The notes under the pieces are model-generated. The model had not been told where the DNA came from. It saw only the letters and a program-made list of their open reading frames with translations, and made no database searches. Shown in pieces: positions 28,384-37,658 of a stretch of DNA of 64,000 nucleotides. The number at the start of each line of letters is the position of its first letter. Position 1 is the stretch's first letter. The DNA is from Desulfobacter sp. Lineage in GTDB: Bacteria; Desulfobacterota; Desulfobacteria; Desulfobacterales; Desulfobacteraceae. The stretch lies in assembly GCA_028768545.1 (NCBI GenBank), contig CP054838.1:2349501-2413500 (forward strand). Direction: 5' to 3'. A program made the translations under genes and the position numbers.

Positions 28384-29724
28384 TTAAAAGGAGAATAGAT
28401 CAAGGTTTATTTTTCCCATGGAAAAGAGCAGATTATAGGCTGCGATTTTCATCTCTTCCCTTGCGGCAATGGCCGTGGCCTGGGCATTGATATAGTTGAC
28501 TTCACCGTTAAGCACATCTAAAAGGGAGCGGGTGCCCATCGTTCTTTTTTTTTGGGCCAGGTCCAGAAATCGTTCTAGTATCCGGGTCTGCTGATCCAAA
28601 AGTTCTTTTCTCCGGGTCAGGGTGAAAAATTGTTCCCAGGAGTTGGCAGGCTGCTCTTGGACAAGTTTTTTTGAATGGTTTAAATGGGTGGATGCCGCAC
28701 TCTTTGAAGCGGTTGCACTTTTTACCGCAGCAAGATCACTTCCCCCACGGAAAAGATTATAGCTGAATTCAACCCCTGCTGAATAATCCCGCCGATACCC
28801 CTGGACCTCGGCATCGTCATTTGCGTCAATATATTCACCAAACAGGTTGAATCTGGGGTAATAGGTGGATTTTGATATTTTGATATCCTGACGTCTCAGG
28901 TCCAGATCATATTGGGTCAGCTTGATTTCAGGATGGTGTTCAAGGGCCGTGTCAACGGCAGAGTCAAGGGAGGCCGGAAGGGCCTGTTCAGGCAATGGAA
29001 CCTCTTGAAACAGATCAATCTGATCAGGATTTGGATAATAATAAAAAATGGCCTGGAACCGGTTTTTTGCCATCTGAAGTTCTCCCTCGGCCTCTACCCT
29101 GAGGGCCATGGCGCCTGCCAGCTGGGATTTTGCCTGGAGGACATCCGAGGTCAGGCCTGCTCCTTTATCCACCAGGGCCTTTTCTATGCCGGTCAGTTCC
29201 TTGATCCGGTTTTCAGAATACAGGACGCTTTTGAGTTGTTCCCTGGCCCGGACAATTCCGATATAAGCGGAGATTCCCTGTCTGAGCATCCGCTGGGTAA
29301 CGGCTTCCTTGCCGGCCCGGGCCTGGGCCAGGGCAATCTCGTCCCGGTCAATGGTATGGATGGTTTTGCCAAAATCCGTGATGAGCTGGGTTCCCTTGAG
29401 CGTTACTTCATGCCGCCATTGATGGGTGGATTCGTTGAATTCTTTTTCAATCCCCTCTTTTCCGGCGTCTCCGTAAAGGTCAAGGGAGGGGTAGTAGAGC
29501 CCTTTGCTTTGTCTGAGCATGGTCTGGGCGGATTCCACTTTGTGGGCATAGGTTTTGATTTCCTGGTGATTTTCGACCAATTGGGACAGCATGGCATGGG
29601 GCGATGGATCGAACACAATTTTTTGGGGGGTATCTCCAGGTCCTGGAGAATTTGCCTGGGCAAAGGGTAAAAAAAAGACTGCGGCGATAATCATATACAG
29701 CCATACCAGATTCGTTAGTCTCAT
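28384..29724 (-). CDS. TolC-family outer-membrane channel protein
   Basis: The 446-residue protein has a signal peptide (YMIIAAVFFLPFAQAN) and two OEP repeats, each with long amphipathic helices. Recognisable stretches are YYPSLDLYGDAGKEG, then KSTYYPRFNLFGEYIDAND and the GVEFSYNLFRGGSD repeat junction. It forms the outer-membrane exit duct for the exporter encoded next. It is the first gene of the operon TolC-ABC-HlyD-glycosyltransferase. No exported RTX-type protein is encoded beside it. Confidence 0.9.
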   Translation of the reverse strand: MRLTNLVWLYMIIAAVFFLPFAQANSPGPGDTPQKIVFDPSPHAMLSQLVENHQEIKTYAHKVESAQTMLRQSKGLYYPSLDLYGDAGKEGIEKEFNESTHQWRHEVTLKGTQLITDFGKTIHTIDRDEIALAQARAGKEAVTQRMLRQGISAYIGIVRAREQLKSVLYSENRIKELTGIEKALVDKGAGLTSDVLQAKSQLAGAMALRVEAEGELQMAKNRFQAIFYYYPNPDQIDLFQEVPLPEQALPASLDSAVDTALEHHPEIKLTQYDLDLRRQDIKISKSTYYPRFNLFGEYIDANDDAEVQGYRRDYSAGVEFSYNLFRGGSDLAAVKSATASKSAASTHLNHSKKLVQEQPANSWEQFFTLTRRKELLDQQTRILERFLDLAQKKRTMGTRSLLDVLNGEVNYINAQATAIAAREEMKIAAYNLLFSMGKINLDLFSF

Positions 29725-29851
29725 AAGATCAACCCCTCATGGATAAGAATTTTTGAGTTTCTGATGATCCCGAAATATAGGGATGACCAGGCGCATTGTT
29801 CGTATCTTAACTATATTGCTTTTTTTATTGCATAAATACCAGAGTGTCTTT

Positions 29852-29882
29852 AGCATAAACATTAACGACTCTTTGTTGTCAA
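29852..29882 (-). promoter_or_regulatory. Possible sigma-70-type promoter for the type I secretion operon
   Basis: On the minus strand TTGACA (29877-29882) is followed after 19 bases by TATGCT (29852-29857), about 130 bases before the TolC-like start. The -35 box is perfect but the spacing is two bases longer than ideal. Confidence 0.35.
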
Positions 29883-29959
29883 GCATAAAAATCTTTGATC
29901 CACCAGCGGTATAAGGCGTTTTCATCTGTGTTCACTGAAAATTTCAGGCGGAAAAAGGC

Positions 29960-32173
29960 ATGAGGATATTTAAGGCATTCAAGCAGACACGCTGGGCGAT
30001 TTTAGGTGCAGGATTTTTTATCATCGCTGCTTTCGCCCTGTTGTACATTTACAGACCCCCCTATTTAAAGATGATGGAACTCAAGCTCTACGATGCCTTT
30101 CTTCAGCAGGTCCATACCCGGCCTGAAAATCCGAGTGTGGTTGTGGTGGATATTGATGAGTACAGTATAAAAACCTTTGGCCAGTGGCCCTGGCCGCGGT
30201 ATCGGGTAGGGCTTTTACTCAAAAAGATCCAGATGGGCGGTGCCTTTGCCGTGGGCAGTGATATTCTGTTTGGAGAGCCGGACGGCACCTCACCCAAGGT
30301 GATCCGTGAGATGCTCAAACGCGATCTTAAGGTGGATCTTGGATTTACCGGGTTGCCTGAACAGCTTTGGGACAATGATCGTGTCCTGGCTGATATTCTG
30401 GCCACAGGCCCCTTTGCCCTGGGATTTTCTTTTTATTTTAAAGGTACAGGTGGAGGGGATAACCCAAAGAGTCTTCTGCCTTTTTTCAAGTCTGCCGTGG
30501 TCAAGGAACAAGGTGCAGGCGACCCTGTCCAATATCTGGTCCGGGCAGAGCAGGCCGTGCCTCCCTTGCCCCTGCTGATGGCTTCTGCCCGCAGGGCAGG
30601 GTATATGAACACCTTTACGGATATGGACGGGGTGCTGCGCCGGGTGCCCCTGATCATGGCCTGGAAGGGACAGATCTATCCCCACCTGGCCCTGGCCACC
30701 TTGATGACCGGTCTGGAAGGAAAGATACCTGATCCCGTGATCAAGGTGAGCCCCGGAGGCATTTCATCCATCAGGATCGGGTCTACCACGATTCCCCTTG
30801 AGGCGAACGGGGCCATTATGATCAATTATAAGGGGCCGGCAAAAACCTTTGATTTTATCCCGGCCGCCCATATCCTTGAGGACCGGGTTGAAAAAAATAG
30901 GCTTGAAAATAAAGTTGTATTTTTGGGTTCCTCAGCTGCCGGGCTTATGGATATCAGGGTCTCTCCCCTGGCAGAGGTGTATCCCGGGGTGGAGGTTAAT
31001 GCCACCATTGTGGAAAATATTTTGAAAAAAGATTTTATATTCCGGCCGGACTGGGCCCCGGGCCTTGAGCTCGCCGCCATCTGCCTGTGGGGGATCATCA
31101 CCGCCTTTTTGATCGGTCTTGCCGGTGCCTGGCTGACTCTGCCCATTACCTTGGTGCTGGGGGGCGGGGTGTATGCCGGTGGACTGTGGGCCCTTAAGGC
31201 TTATCATATATGGCTTTCTCCCCTTTTTCCCCTATTGGTGCTGGCGGCCAATTTTTCCTGCCTGACCCTGTTTAAATTCTGGTTTTCAGAAAAGAGGAAA
31301 AAATTTTACAGGTCTGCCTTCAGCAAGTACGTGTCCAAGGCCGTGGTGGATCAGATCAGTGAATCTCCTGATAAAATGAGTCTTAAAGGAGAAGAAAAAG
31401 AGGTCTCCATCCTGTTTGCCGATATCCGGTCGTTTACCTCCTTGTCAGAAAGACTCTCGCCTACCCAGGTGACCAACCTGCTCCATGATTATTTTACCCC
31501 GGTGACACGCCACATTATTAAAAACAAAGGCACCCTGGATAAATTTATAGGAGATGCCGTGATGTGCTTTTGGAATGCGCCCCTGGATGTGGAAAATCAT
31601 CCGGCCCTGGCCGTCCAAACCGGGTTTGATATTCTGGCATCCTTAAAAGAGTTGAATTTAGTATTTGCCGATAAATACAAGATTCAAATCGATATCGGCA
31701 TTGGGGTGCATTCAGGCAGATGCCATGTGGGCAATATGGGATCTGTGGATTTGTTTGACTATACCATTATCGGGGATAATGTAAATCTGGCATCGAGACT
31801 GGAGAGCCTGACCAAGTTTTATGGGGTAAAATTCATTGTCAGCGATCAGGTTAAGGCGCAACTGGAATTAGTTTATGTTTTTCAGGAATTGGATCAGGTC
31901 CGGGTCAAGGGTAAAACAGCTCCTGTGGGGGTATATACCCTGTTTTCAGCAGAGCTTGGCGATTCTAAGGCCCAGGAACTTTCAACCTATGAACAAGCGC
32001 TTGGTCTTTACAAGGAAAAATCCTTTGACCGGGGACTGTCCGTGTTTTCAGACCTGGTAAATCAATTTCCCAAGACAAAGATTTATCAGGTCTACAAGGA
32101 AAGGTGTGCCTATTTTATTTCCCATCCGCCTGAACCTGACTGGGACGGGGTCTTTGTTCATAAAACCAAATAG
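29960..32173 (+). CDS. CHASE2-domain adenylate/guanylate cyclase
   Basis: The 737-residue protein starts with a membrane helix (AILGAGFFIIAAFALLYI). A large extracytoplasmic CHASE2 domain follows (VVVVDIDEYSIKTFGQWPWP is diagnostic), then three membrane helices at about 365-440. The class III cyclase domain at about 475-660 keeps both metal-binding Asp residues (SILFADIRSFTSLSE and LDKFIGDAVMCFW) and the GDNVNLASRLE stretch. The C-terminal 70 residues are TPR-like. It should make cAMP or cGMP in response to an unknown envelope signal. It is divergent from the type I secretion operon with 235 bases between starts. Confidence 0.9.
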   Translation: MRIFKAFKQTRWAILGAGFFIIAAFALLYIYRPPYLKMMELKLYDAFLQQVHTRPENPSVVVVDIDEYSIKTFGQWPWPRYRVGLLLKKIQMGGAFAVGSDILFGEPDGTSPKVIREMLKRDLKVDLGFTGLPEQLWDNDRVLADILATGPFALGFSFYFKGTGGGDNPKSLLPFFKSAVVKEQGAGDPVQYLVRAEQAVPPLPLLMASARRAGYMNTFTDMDGVLRRVPLIMAWKGQIYPHLALATLMTGLEGKIPDPVIKVSPGGISSIRIGSTTIPLEANGAIMINYKGPAKTFDFIPAAHILEDRVEKNRLENKVVFLGSSAAGLMDIRVSPLAEVYPGVEVNATIVENILKKDFIFRPDWAPGLELAAICLWGIITAFLIGLAGAWLTLPITLVLGGGVYAGGLWALKAYHIWLSPLFPLLVLAANFSCLTLFKFWFSEKRKKFYRSAFSKYVSKAVVDQISESPDKMSLKGEEKEVSILFADIRSFTSLSERLSPTQVTNLLHDYFTPVTRHIIKNKGTLDKFIGDAVMCFWNAPLDVENHPALAVQTGFDILASLKELNLVFADKYKIQIDIGIGVHSGRCHVGNMGSVDLFDYTIIGDNVNLASRLESLTKFYGVKFIVSDQVKAQLELVYVFQELDQVRVKGKTAPVGVYTLFSAELGDSKAQELSTYEQALGLYKEKSFDRGLSVFSDLVNQFPKTKIYQVYKERCAYFISHPPEPDWDGVFVHKTK

Positions 32174-32177
32174 GCCG

Positions 32178-32226
32178 AATATTTCATAACCTGATCGAAT
32201 CGTGAAATATGCGGGATAGGCCCTTG
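32178..32226. terminator. Paired hairpins between convergent genes, possible terminator
   Basis: Two inverted repeats lie between convergent stops: AATATTTCA with TGAAATAT, and GCGGGATA with TATCCCGC, the latter reaching the stop codon of the GAF gene. There is no clear T-run, so the terminator role rests on position. Confidence 0.4.
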
Positions 32227-32228
32227 GA

Positions 32229-34580
32229 TTATCCCGCCTTCATTTCAATGATGTTTTCCACCTTTGCGGCATTGTCCACCCCCACCCGGATGGCTTTGAG
32301 CCCTCTGACATCCGGCATGTCATCAAGTTCCAGAGTTTCCATATCATTGTGAAGTGTTCCCTTTGTGGTCAGAAAATCAATGTGCCGGCGGATCTCTTTT
32401 CCTTCGTTGGGGGTGGCATATACCAGGGCAATCCGCCCGGGCTGGGTCAGCCGTTCTCCGGTTCCCTTGACCAGGGCCTTATCCAGCCGGGACTTGATGA
32501 TTTCATGGCGGACATCATAGGCACCGTCCACATCAAAGCGCTTTTCATCATACCTGAACCGGATGGACAAGGGGGTGTGGTTGACCAGGATGAGATGACA
32601 GGTATCCAAGGGCACCTTGAGCCGGGGTTTGATCTGTTCGGTATGCCAGGCAAGTCCGCAGGCCAGCATGATCTGCCACAGGGTCATGTCCTGGATGTGG
32701 AAGGGGGCCAGACGCTGGCTTTCATTCATGGAGGCTCCGATATACATCATATAGTCCACCCCGTCGGTTTGCCGTTTTTCAAAATAGTGGGGGAAATTTT
32801 CCTGGATCAGCCCGTCTTCTTTTTCTAAAAAAATGGACAGGGCCTGGTTGAGCTGGAACACGCTTTCTTCATAGTTTTTTCGTTTGTTGTAGATCATGCC
32901 GCGGTCCTGGTCCAGGGCATTTTCATATGCGTTTATCTTGTTTTCCACCCCAGGCCCCAAGGCTTTAAGATCTTTAAACGAAGGGGAAATTTCATGGTGG
33001 AGAAGGGTAAATACGGCGTTTTCGTCACTGGAGGTGACCCCTATTGAAATCTGATCCTTGAGGGTATTAAACCTGTATTTATACTCTTGTAGAATCGGCC
33101 AGGGTCTAAGTCGCTCGCTGGCATCCATGATATCAAGGGCCAGGGCAAGCTGGGCCGTGAGATCCTGCTGGATTCCTTTGTTCCGGGCCAATGAAGATCC
33201 CCTGATGTCTGACTGGCCGTAAAAGGGGATCACATCCTTGAATATAATAGGGGACATTTCAGAGGTGGTATCTCCATTTCGGATTCGTTCCATATGGCTG
33301 ATGGCGGACTTTTCAAACCGCCATTCCACAGAAGGGTGAACCGCAGTGCATTTTTCCTTGATAATGGATTGGACATGCTTGTCCATTTCATCTATCCCCC
33401 GTCTTAAAGCCACTGAAAAAATCGGGGTCACCTGGTTCAGCAGCATGGTGTCCATGGGGCCTAAATCGTTGGGCGTGGCCGTAAAGACCTCAAGAAGCCC
33501 TATGGTCTCTCCCTGGTAGGTCAGGGGGGAAAGGAGCATGGATCTGATGCCCGCGGTCACAGCCTGTTGTTCGGCCGGCACAATATCTTTTTTTTGGGAC
33601 AGATCTGCCACCCTGAACACCTCGCTGCCCTGGGCGGCCCTAAGCCATACAGAGTCTTTAAGATCGTCCAGGTGAAGATGTTTTGAATTGGAAAACAGGC
33701 AATTGATATTGGAGTTGTAGTCGTTTTTAAGCACCATGATCTGTTGGTTGCACACCGCAGCAATACCAATGGCGATGTCAGGCCGTTGAAACAGGGTCTG
33801 CATCCTTTTTTCAAGAAGGCCTATGCCCTGGGAAGAAAAAATAGATTCCTGGTCAATGAGGTCCCTTTCCAGAGCTGAAATCACCTGGGATTCAGTCACG
33901 TCCATGGCCCGGACCAGGTTGAAGCCTGAAAATTTATACTGAGCCAGGTCAATATATTCTCCAAGTACATCTAAGTCTGTAATATTATCCTGGATTCTGT
34001 TTTGATCGGCTTTGGACAATGGCCTGGGGGGGGACAACGCCTCTATATTGACAAACTGAAAATCGGTTGTCATGCCAAAATATCTGGACAGCCCGGTTTT
34101 TTGATCCGGGAGCACCTTGATGTCCAGGGCTTCCAACCGCTGGCAGGCAATGCCGTAGATGCGTTCTAAAACCAGCATATAGATTTTGAGCCGCTTATCA
34201 TCTATTTGGGCCTGCAGGTTTTTTTCAATGACGGATTTTAAAAAATTGTCATTGTCCAGAAAGATGCGCTGGAACTCAGGGCTTACGAAAAAAGGGTCAT
34301 AGGTACAGGGGGGCAGGGCGCCCAGAATTTCTTTTTCAAAGGTGGCCGGCGGAAAAACAGCCGACATGAGCGGCCTGATAATATCATAGTGCTCGTTGAG
34401 CACTCCGATGTCCTTGATATCCCCCTGGAGTTGTTCTGTCTTATAAAATTGGTCTTTGATGTGGCAGAACACGGCCTCCATGTGGCCGCATTGGTCTGCC
34501 AGTTTTTTTTCCCAAAAATCCATAAGCGGGGCCAGGCTGACACAGGCATTGATATCCTTACCCAAGATATTGTTTTCCAT
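32229..34580 (-). CDS. Large GAF-domain protein of unknown function
   Basis: The 783-residue cytoplasmic protein starts at ATG 34580, favoured by AAAGGAAAG just upstream. The region at about 270-430 resembles a GAF domain (IAIGIAAVCNQQIMVLKND, SMLLSPLTYQGETIGLLEVF). Other parts are helical and unassigned. The C-terminal third (about 560-783) includes NHTPLSIRFRYDEKRFDVDG and ends VDNAAKVENIIEMKAG. No catalytic motif was recognised. It is convergent with the CHASE2 cyclase and upstream of nothing co-directional, so context says little. Confidence 0.6.
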   Translation of the reverse strand: MENNILGKDINACVSLAPLMDFWEKKLADQCGHMEAVFCHIKDQFYKTEQLQGDIKDIGVLNEHYDIIRPLMSAVFPPATFEKEILGALPPCTYDPFFVSPEFQRIFLDNDNFLKSVIEKNLQAQIDDKRLKIYMLVLERIYGIACQRLEALDIKVLPDQKTGLSRYFGMTTDFQFVNIEALSPPRPLSKADQNRIQDNITDLDVLGEYIDLAQYKFSGFNLVRAMDVTESQVISALERDLIDQESIFSSQGIGLLEKRMQTLFQRPDIAIGIAAVCNQQIMVLKNDYNSNINCLFSNSKHLHLDDLKDSVWLRAAQGSEVFRVADLSQKKDIVPAEQQAVTAGIRSMLLSPLTYQGETIGLLEVFTATPNDLGPMDTMLLNQVTPIFSVALRRGIDEMDKHVQSIIKEKCTAVHPSVEWRFEKSAISHMERIRNGDTTSEMSPIIFKDVIPFYGQSDIRGSSLARNKGIQQDLTAQLALALDIMDASERLRPWPILQEYKYRFNTLKDQISIGVTSSDENAVFTLLHHEISPSFKDLKALGPGVENKINAYENALDQDRGMIYNKRKNYEESVFQLNQALSIFLEKEDGLIQENFPHYFEKRQTDGVDYMMYIGASMNESQRLAPFHIQDMTLWQIMLACGLAWHTEQIKPRLKVPLDTCHLILVNHTPLSIRFRYDEKRFDVDGAYDVRHEIIKSRLDKALVKGTGERLTQPGRIALVYATPNEGKEIRRHIDFLTTKGTLHNDMETLELDDMPDVRGLKAIRVGVDNAAKVENIIEMKAG

Positions 34581-34868
34581 GACTTTCCTTTTTAAATGGT
34601 GAATATCCCAATTTAAGCACGGCCAAATTTTTGTCAATGGGCGTTCCAGGTCCAGAAGGGGAAAGGTCAGAAACTAAACCTTTGAATTCAAATGAACTCT
34701 TCCGGAGTAGAGACCCGGACAAAACCCAAAGCGGATTTTTATAAACCTCTCTTTAAATTTTTGTCCTTATAAATTTCCTTTTTTAAGGTTTTTATATCCT
34801 TCCAGTTTGATTTTCTTTTCCTGGCATTTATCCTTGATGATATTGGCGGCGGCCAGGTTCATTTTCTT

Positions 34869-36002
34869 TTAATGGTCATTCACCCTGACATTGAATCCGC
34901 AGTTAAAAGGGCCCAACCGGATGCTTTCGTCTTTGCCCTCATAGGCATCATAAATTTTGGTATAGGGATGGGCAAAGAGCCAGCGAAGCTGCATGGTGGT
35001 GACGGCATTTTCGGCCAGGCTGTCCATGAACCGGGTCAAATCCTTGAGATCCTGGTCCTCAAGATTGTTCCAGCCCAGGATGACATTGGCGTTGACCTTG
35101 AATCCATTTTCACGGCAAAAATCAAGGGTGGCAATGACTTCATCCATATGGGTGCCCTTGTTCAGGTATTTCCACATTCGGTCCGAGGGATATTCAATGC
35201 CGAATCCCAGGGTGGAGGCCGGGATTTTTCCATTGAGCTGAGCGACCACATCTTTGAGGGCCTGGGTTTCAGCCTTGGCTGCCCGCATAAAATACCGATA
35301 TTCGATATCATCGCCCCTGGGCAGGGCCGGCAGTATTTTTCTGATGTGTTCCGGGGTCATGGACCCGGTATTCAGGCGGACGATTTTATGGCCTTTAAAT
35401 TCAAGATCTTTAAATTCAAGTCCGAATTCTTTACGCTTCCTGGCATGGTCCATGGTGTGCTGGGCAATGGAGCAGAAGGGGCATTTTTTCCAATAGCAGA
35501 GGTTTTCAAGGGTATAGGAAAAATAGACCCGGCTGCCCTGGGGCACGGTGGAGGGAATTTCAAATTTCCAGGTGCCGGAAAATTCAGGCACCCCAAACAA
35601 GGACTCCATGCTCTGGCCGGTGAGTGTCAGGTTGGACGGCAAATCCCCTTCGACCTTAAAATGAACAGAATGCCATTGGTTTTCAACGGCACAACGTTCC
35701 GAGGCCACAGGACCGCCCACAATAAATTCGATTTCAGGGTATTGGAGGGCCCAGATATATGCCTGGTATAGATGGTTGATATACGAGGCCGAGATATAGG
35801 CCTTTCCTTTGCGTATGGGAAGGCAAACATCGCCGTATGCCTCTGCATCATACCAGAGATCGGGATCCTGAAGATGTTCCATCCAGAGAAAGTCTCCTTT
35901 GGATTTGCACAAGTCCCAGACATCTGAAAATCCGTTGCACAGATCAAACCAGCCAGAGTTTGTTTTACCGTAAAATTGAATAAAGAGGGTATCGTTCATC
36001 AT
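34869..36002 (-). CDS. Radical SAM protein with CX4CX2C cluster motif, possibly truncated by TAA
   Basis: Starting at ATG 36002, the protein has 377 residues. The cluster motif reads CYWKKCPFC, which is CX4CX2C rather than the standard CX3CX2C. The barrel strands that follow (RLNTGSMTPEHIRKILPAL, RYFMRAAKAE, STLGFGIEYPSDRMWKYLNK, KVNANVILGWNN) fit radical SAM enzymes related to B12-type proteins, and the N-terminal region at about 30-150 fits a B12-binding-like fold (FIVGGPVASE). After NDH the frame meets TAA (34869-34871) and then continues KKMNLAAANIIKDKC for 33 residues to 34767. The tail looks like a natural extension. Function is unknown. Confidence 0.68.
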   Translation of the reverse strand: MMNDTLFIQFYGKTNSGWFDLCNGFSDVWDLCKSKGDFLWMEHLQDPDLWYDAEAYGDVCLPIRKGKAYISASYINHLYQAYIWALQYPEIEFIVGGPVASERCAVENQWHSVHFKVEGDLPSNLTLTGQSMESLFGVPEFSGTWKFEIPSTVPQGSRVYFSYTLENLCYWKKCPFCSIAQHTMDHARKRKEFGLEFKDLEFKGHKIVRLNTGSMTPEHIRKILPALPRGDDIEYRYFMRAAKAETQALKDVVAQLNGKIPASTLGFGIEYPSDRMWKYLNKGTHMDEVIATLDFCRENGFKVNANVILGWNNLEDQDLKDLTRFMDSLAENAVTTMQLRWLFAHPYTKIYDAYEGKDESIRLGPFNCGFNVRVNDH

Positions 36003-36306
36003 AATATCCGTTCGTTGAAAAAAATTTGAGTTTAAAATTGATAAAATACATGAATTCAAATCGTTTGTCTCTCGCTTTTCAGATAAAAGCCCCAAATCCA
36101 CCGCCTATTTTTATATTTGCTTAAATATGGGGATGTTGACAACCTGCAAGGAACCATATTGCGGCACTAAGTGAGCGACCCATGAGGTGGTTAAGTCATA
36201 CTTCGCAGTGGGGAGCAAACCAAGGCAACCAAGAAGAAGGTGCTGTAAGGTGGATCAGGAAAGCGATAAGCGTTTGACAACTTGGGTTCCATGGCATAAG
36301 AATAGT
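36003..36306. other. Intergenic region upstream of radical SAM gene, no supported gene
   Basis: Originally this was the divergent spacer between the radical SAM gene and gshB, now split from gshB by a mobile element at 36307. It holds the left copy of the 9-bp target duplication (AAGAATAGT, 36298-36306). No reading frame, RNA or promoter could be supported. Confidence 0.5.
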
Positions 36307-36319
36307 CAGTGATGTCCGG

Positions 36320-37489
36320 TTAGGTTTTTGCTTGCTCAATAATTTTTTGATCTTTGACAATATTGTCCCTGTTTGAACGATGAGAGCCCTGCTCCTCGCA
36401 GCCAAACAGGTCATTTAGAATGGCGGTTCGCAGCTGCCGAACTCTTTTGATCGTGACCTTTTCATTAAACTGTTTTTGGCAATGGATTGCCAGTAACAGG
36501 TAAGTGATAAGGCCGCCAAGAATCTGAACCATAAGGCCGTATTCACTGCGGGCAATGAGATGATATACCTTCAGATGTTCTTTCCACCATTTGAAAAAAT
36601 CCTCAATGGTCCACCGGAGTTTATAAATTGTTGCTATTTGTTCCGCTGTTAAATCATGCCTGTCAGTTGCCACATAGTATTTGACGCCAGCAATTTTATA
36701 GCCAACAACCCGAACAGGCCTTTTCGTCTGGTTTTGATTCGGAGTACCAAGTTTAACCAGTGCATCATAAAAAATGTAGCTGTCGGAAGGGGTCTCGTGG
36801 TTATCAATAATTGTTCTTGTTGTCCTGGTTTTTATACGGCAGACAAAATGTTTGCCTTGCTCCTGAAGCAGGTCAAATTCTTTATGGGATTGATATCCAC
36901 GATCCATAACACCTGTTTGCCCCTTGGAAAGTATTTTGGGAACAAAAGTGCGTTCAGCGCCGTTGCCTTCAGTCAAAAAGATTTTGTTTGGGATTCCGTG
37001 ATTAATGTCAAATCCGCAATGTACTTTGGCTTTTTTACTTCCTTTTCTGTAGTTCGCCCAGTGCATTGAAAGGACTGCATTTATGAGACTACCGTCAATG
37101 GAAACCAACTCTCCTAACTCGGCGTGTTCACCCGGATGACACTCAAGAGCCTGTTTATAAAGATCCTCAAAGATAAATTGCAGTTGTTCGAGTCCCCTGT
37201 GATTGATGGCTTCACAGAAACTACTACGGCTGATACCACCGTCTGGCGCAATATTTTCTTTAGCAAAAACATTCTCCTTGAGATCCTGAATTAAATGTCG
37301 GGCAGACTTGTGCTCCTGAAGATGGAAATAAACCAAAGCATTTATCTGGTCTTCGAATGTCATTTTTAAAGGGCGGTCTCCTCGAGATTGTAATTCCGGT
37401 GCTTTTGAAAGTGACTTTATCAGAGGGCACCTGAAATTGTCAAAGTTCAGGGACCGTAGTTGTTTTTTAGGGACTGAGATGTGCGTCAT
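36320..37489 (-). CDS. IS4-family DDE transposase, copy 2
   Basis: This 389-residue transposase is identical to copy 1 at 13690-14859 except for Arg in place of Ser in the C-terminal SHRSNRDN stretch. The start at ATG 37489 is preceded by AAGGAG. It can presumably act on the proximal or the distal right end of the composite unit. Confidence 0.92.
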   Translation of the reverse strand: MTHISVPKKQLRSLNFDNFRCPLIKSLSKAPELQSRGDRPLKMTFEDQINALVYFHLQEHKSARHLIQDLKENVFAKENIAPDGGISRSSFCEAINHRGLEQLQFIFEDLYKQALECHPGEHAELGELVSIDGSLINAVLSMHWANYRKGSKKAKVHCGFDINHGIPNKIFLTEGNGAERTFVPKILSKGQTGVMDRGYQSHKEFDLLQEQGKHFVCRIKTRTTRTIIDNHETPSDSYIFYDALVKLGTPNQNQTKRPVRVVGYKIAGVKYYVATDRHDLTAEQIATIYKLRWTIEDFFKWWKEHLKVYHLIARSEYGLMVQILGGLITYLLLAIHCQKQFNEKVTIKRVRQLRTAILNDLFGCEEQGSHRSNRDNIVKDQKIIEQAKT

Positions 37490-37570
37490 TTGAGCTCCTT
37501 GAGTTAAATTTTCAAGGCGCACAAAAATTTTTACGCACATTTGTCAACACAAAACAGACTGTTTTTTCAA

Positions 37571-37617
37571 TGATTTTAGATGCTTTTTATATGCAACAAC
37601 CTAACCGGACACTACTG
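37571..37617 (+). repeat. IS4-like right end, proximal copy
   Basis: This 47-bp segment, ending CCTAACCGGACACTACTG, is the normal right terminus of the element. It is repeated exactly, in the same orientation, at 38877-38923. Confidence 0.92.
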
Positions 37618-37658
37618 AATTTTTTTGTGTTATTCGCACAAAATCGGAGAATGAATTA

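Noticed and set aside
36196..36414. Small minus-strand open frame across the IS4 left boundary
   Set aside because: It shares its start with the transposase shadow frame, crosses the element junction and has no recognisable product.
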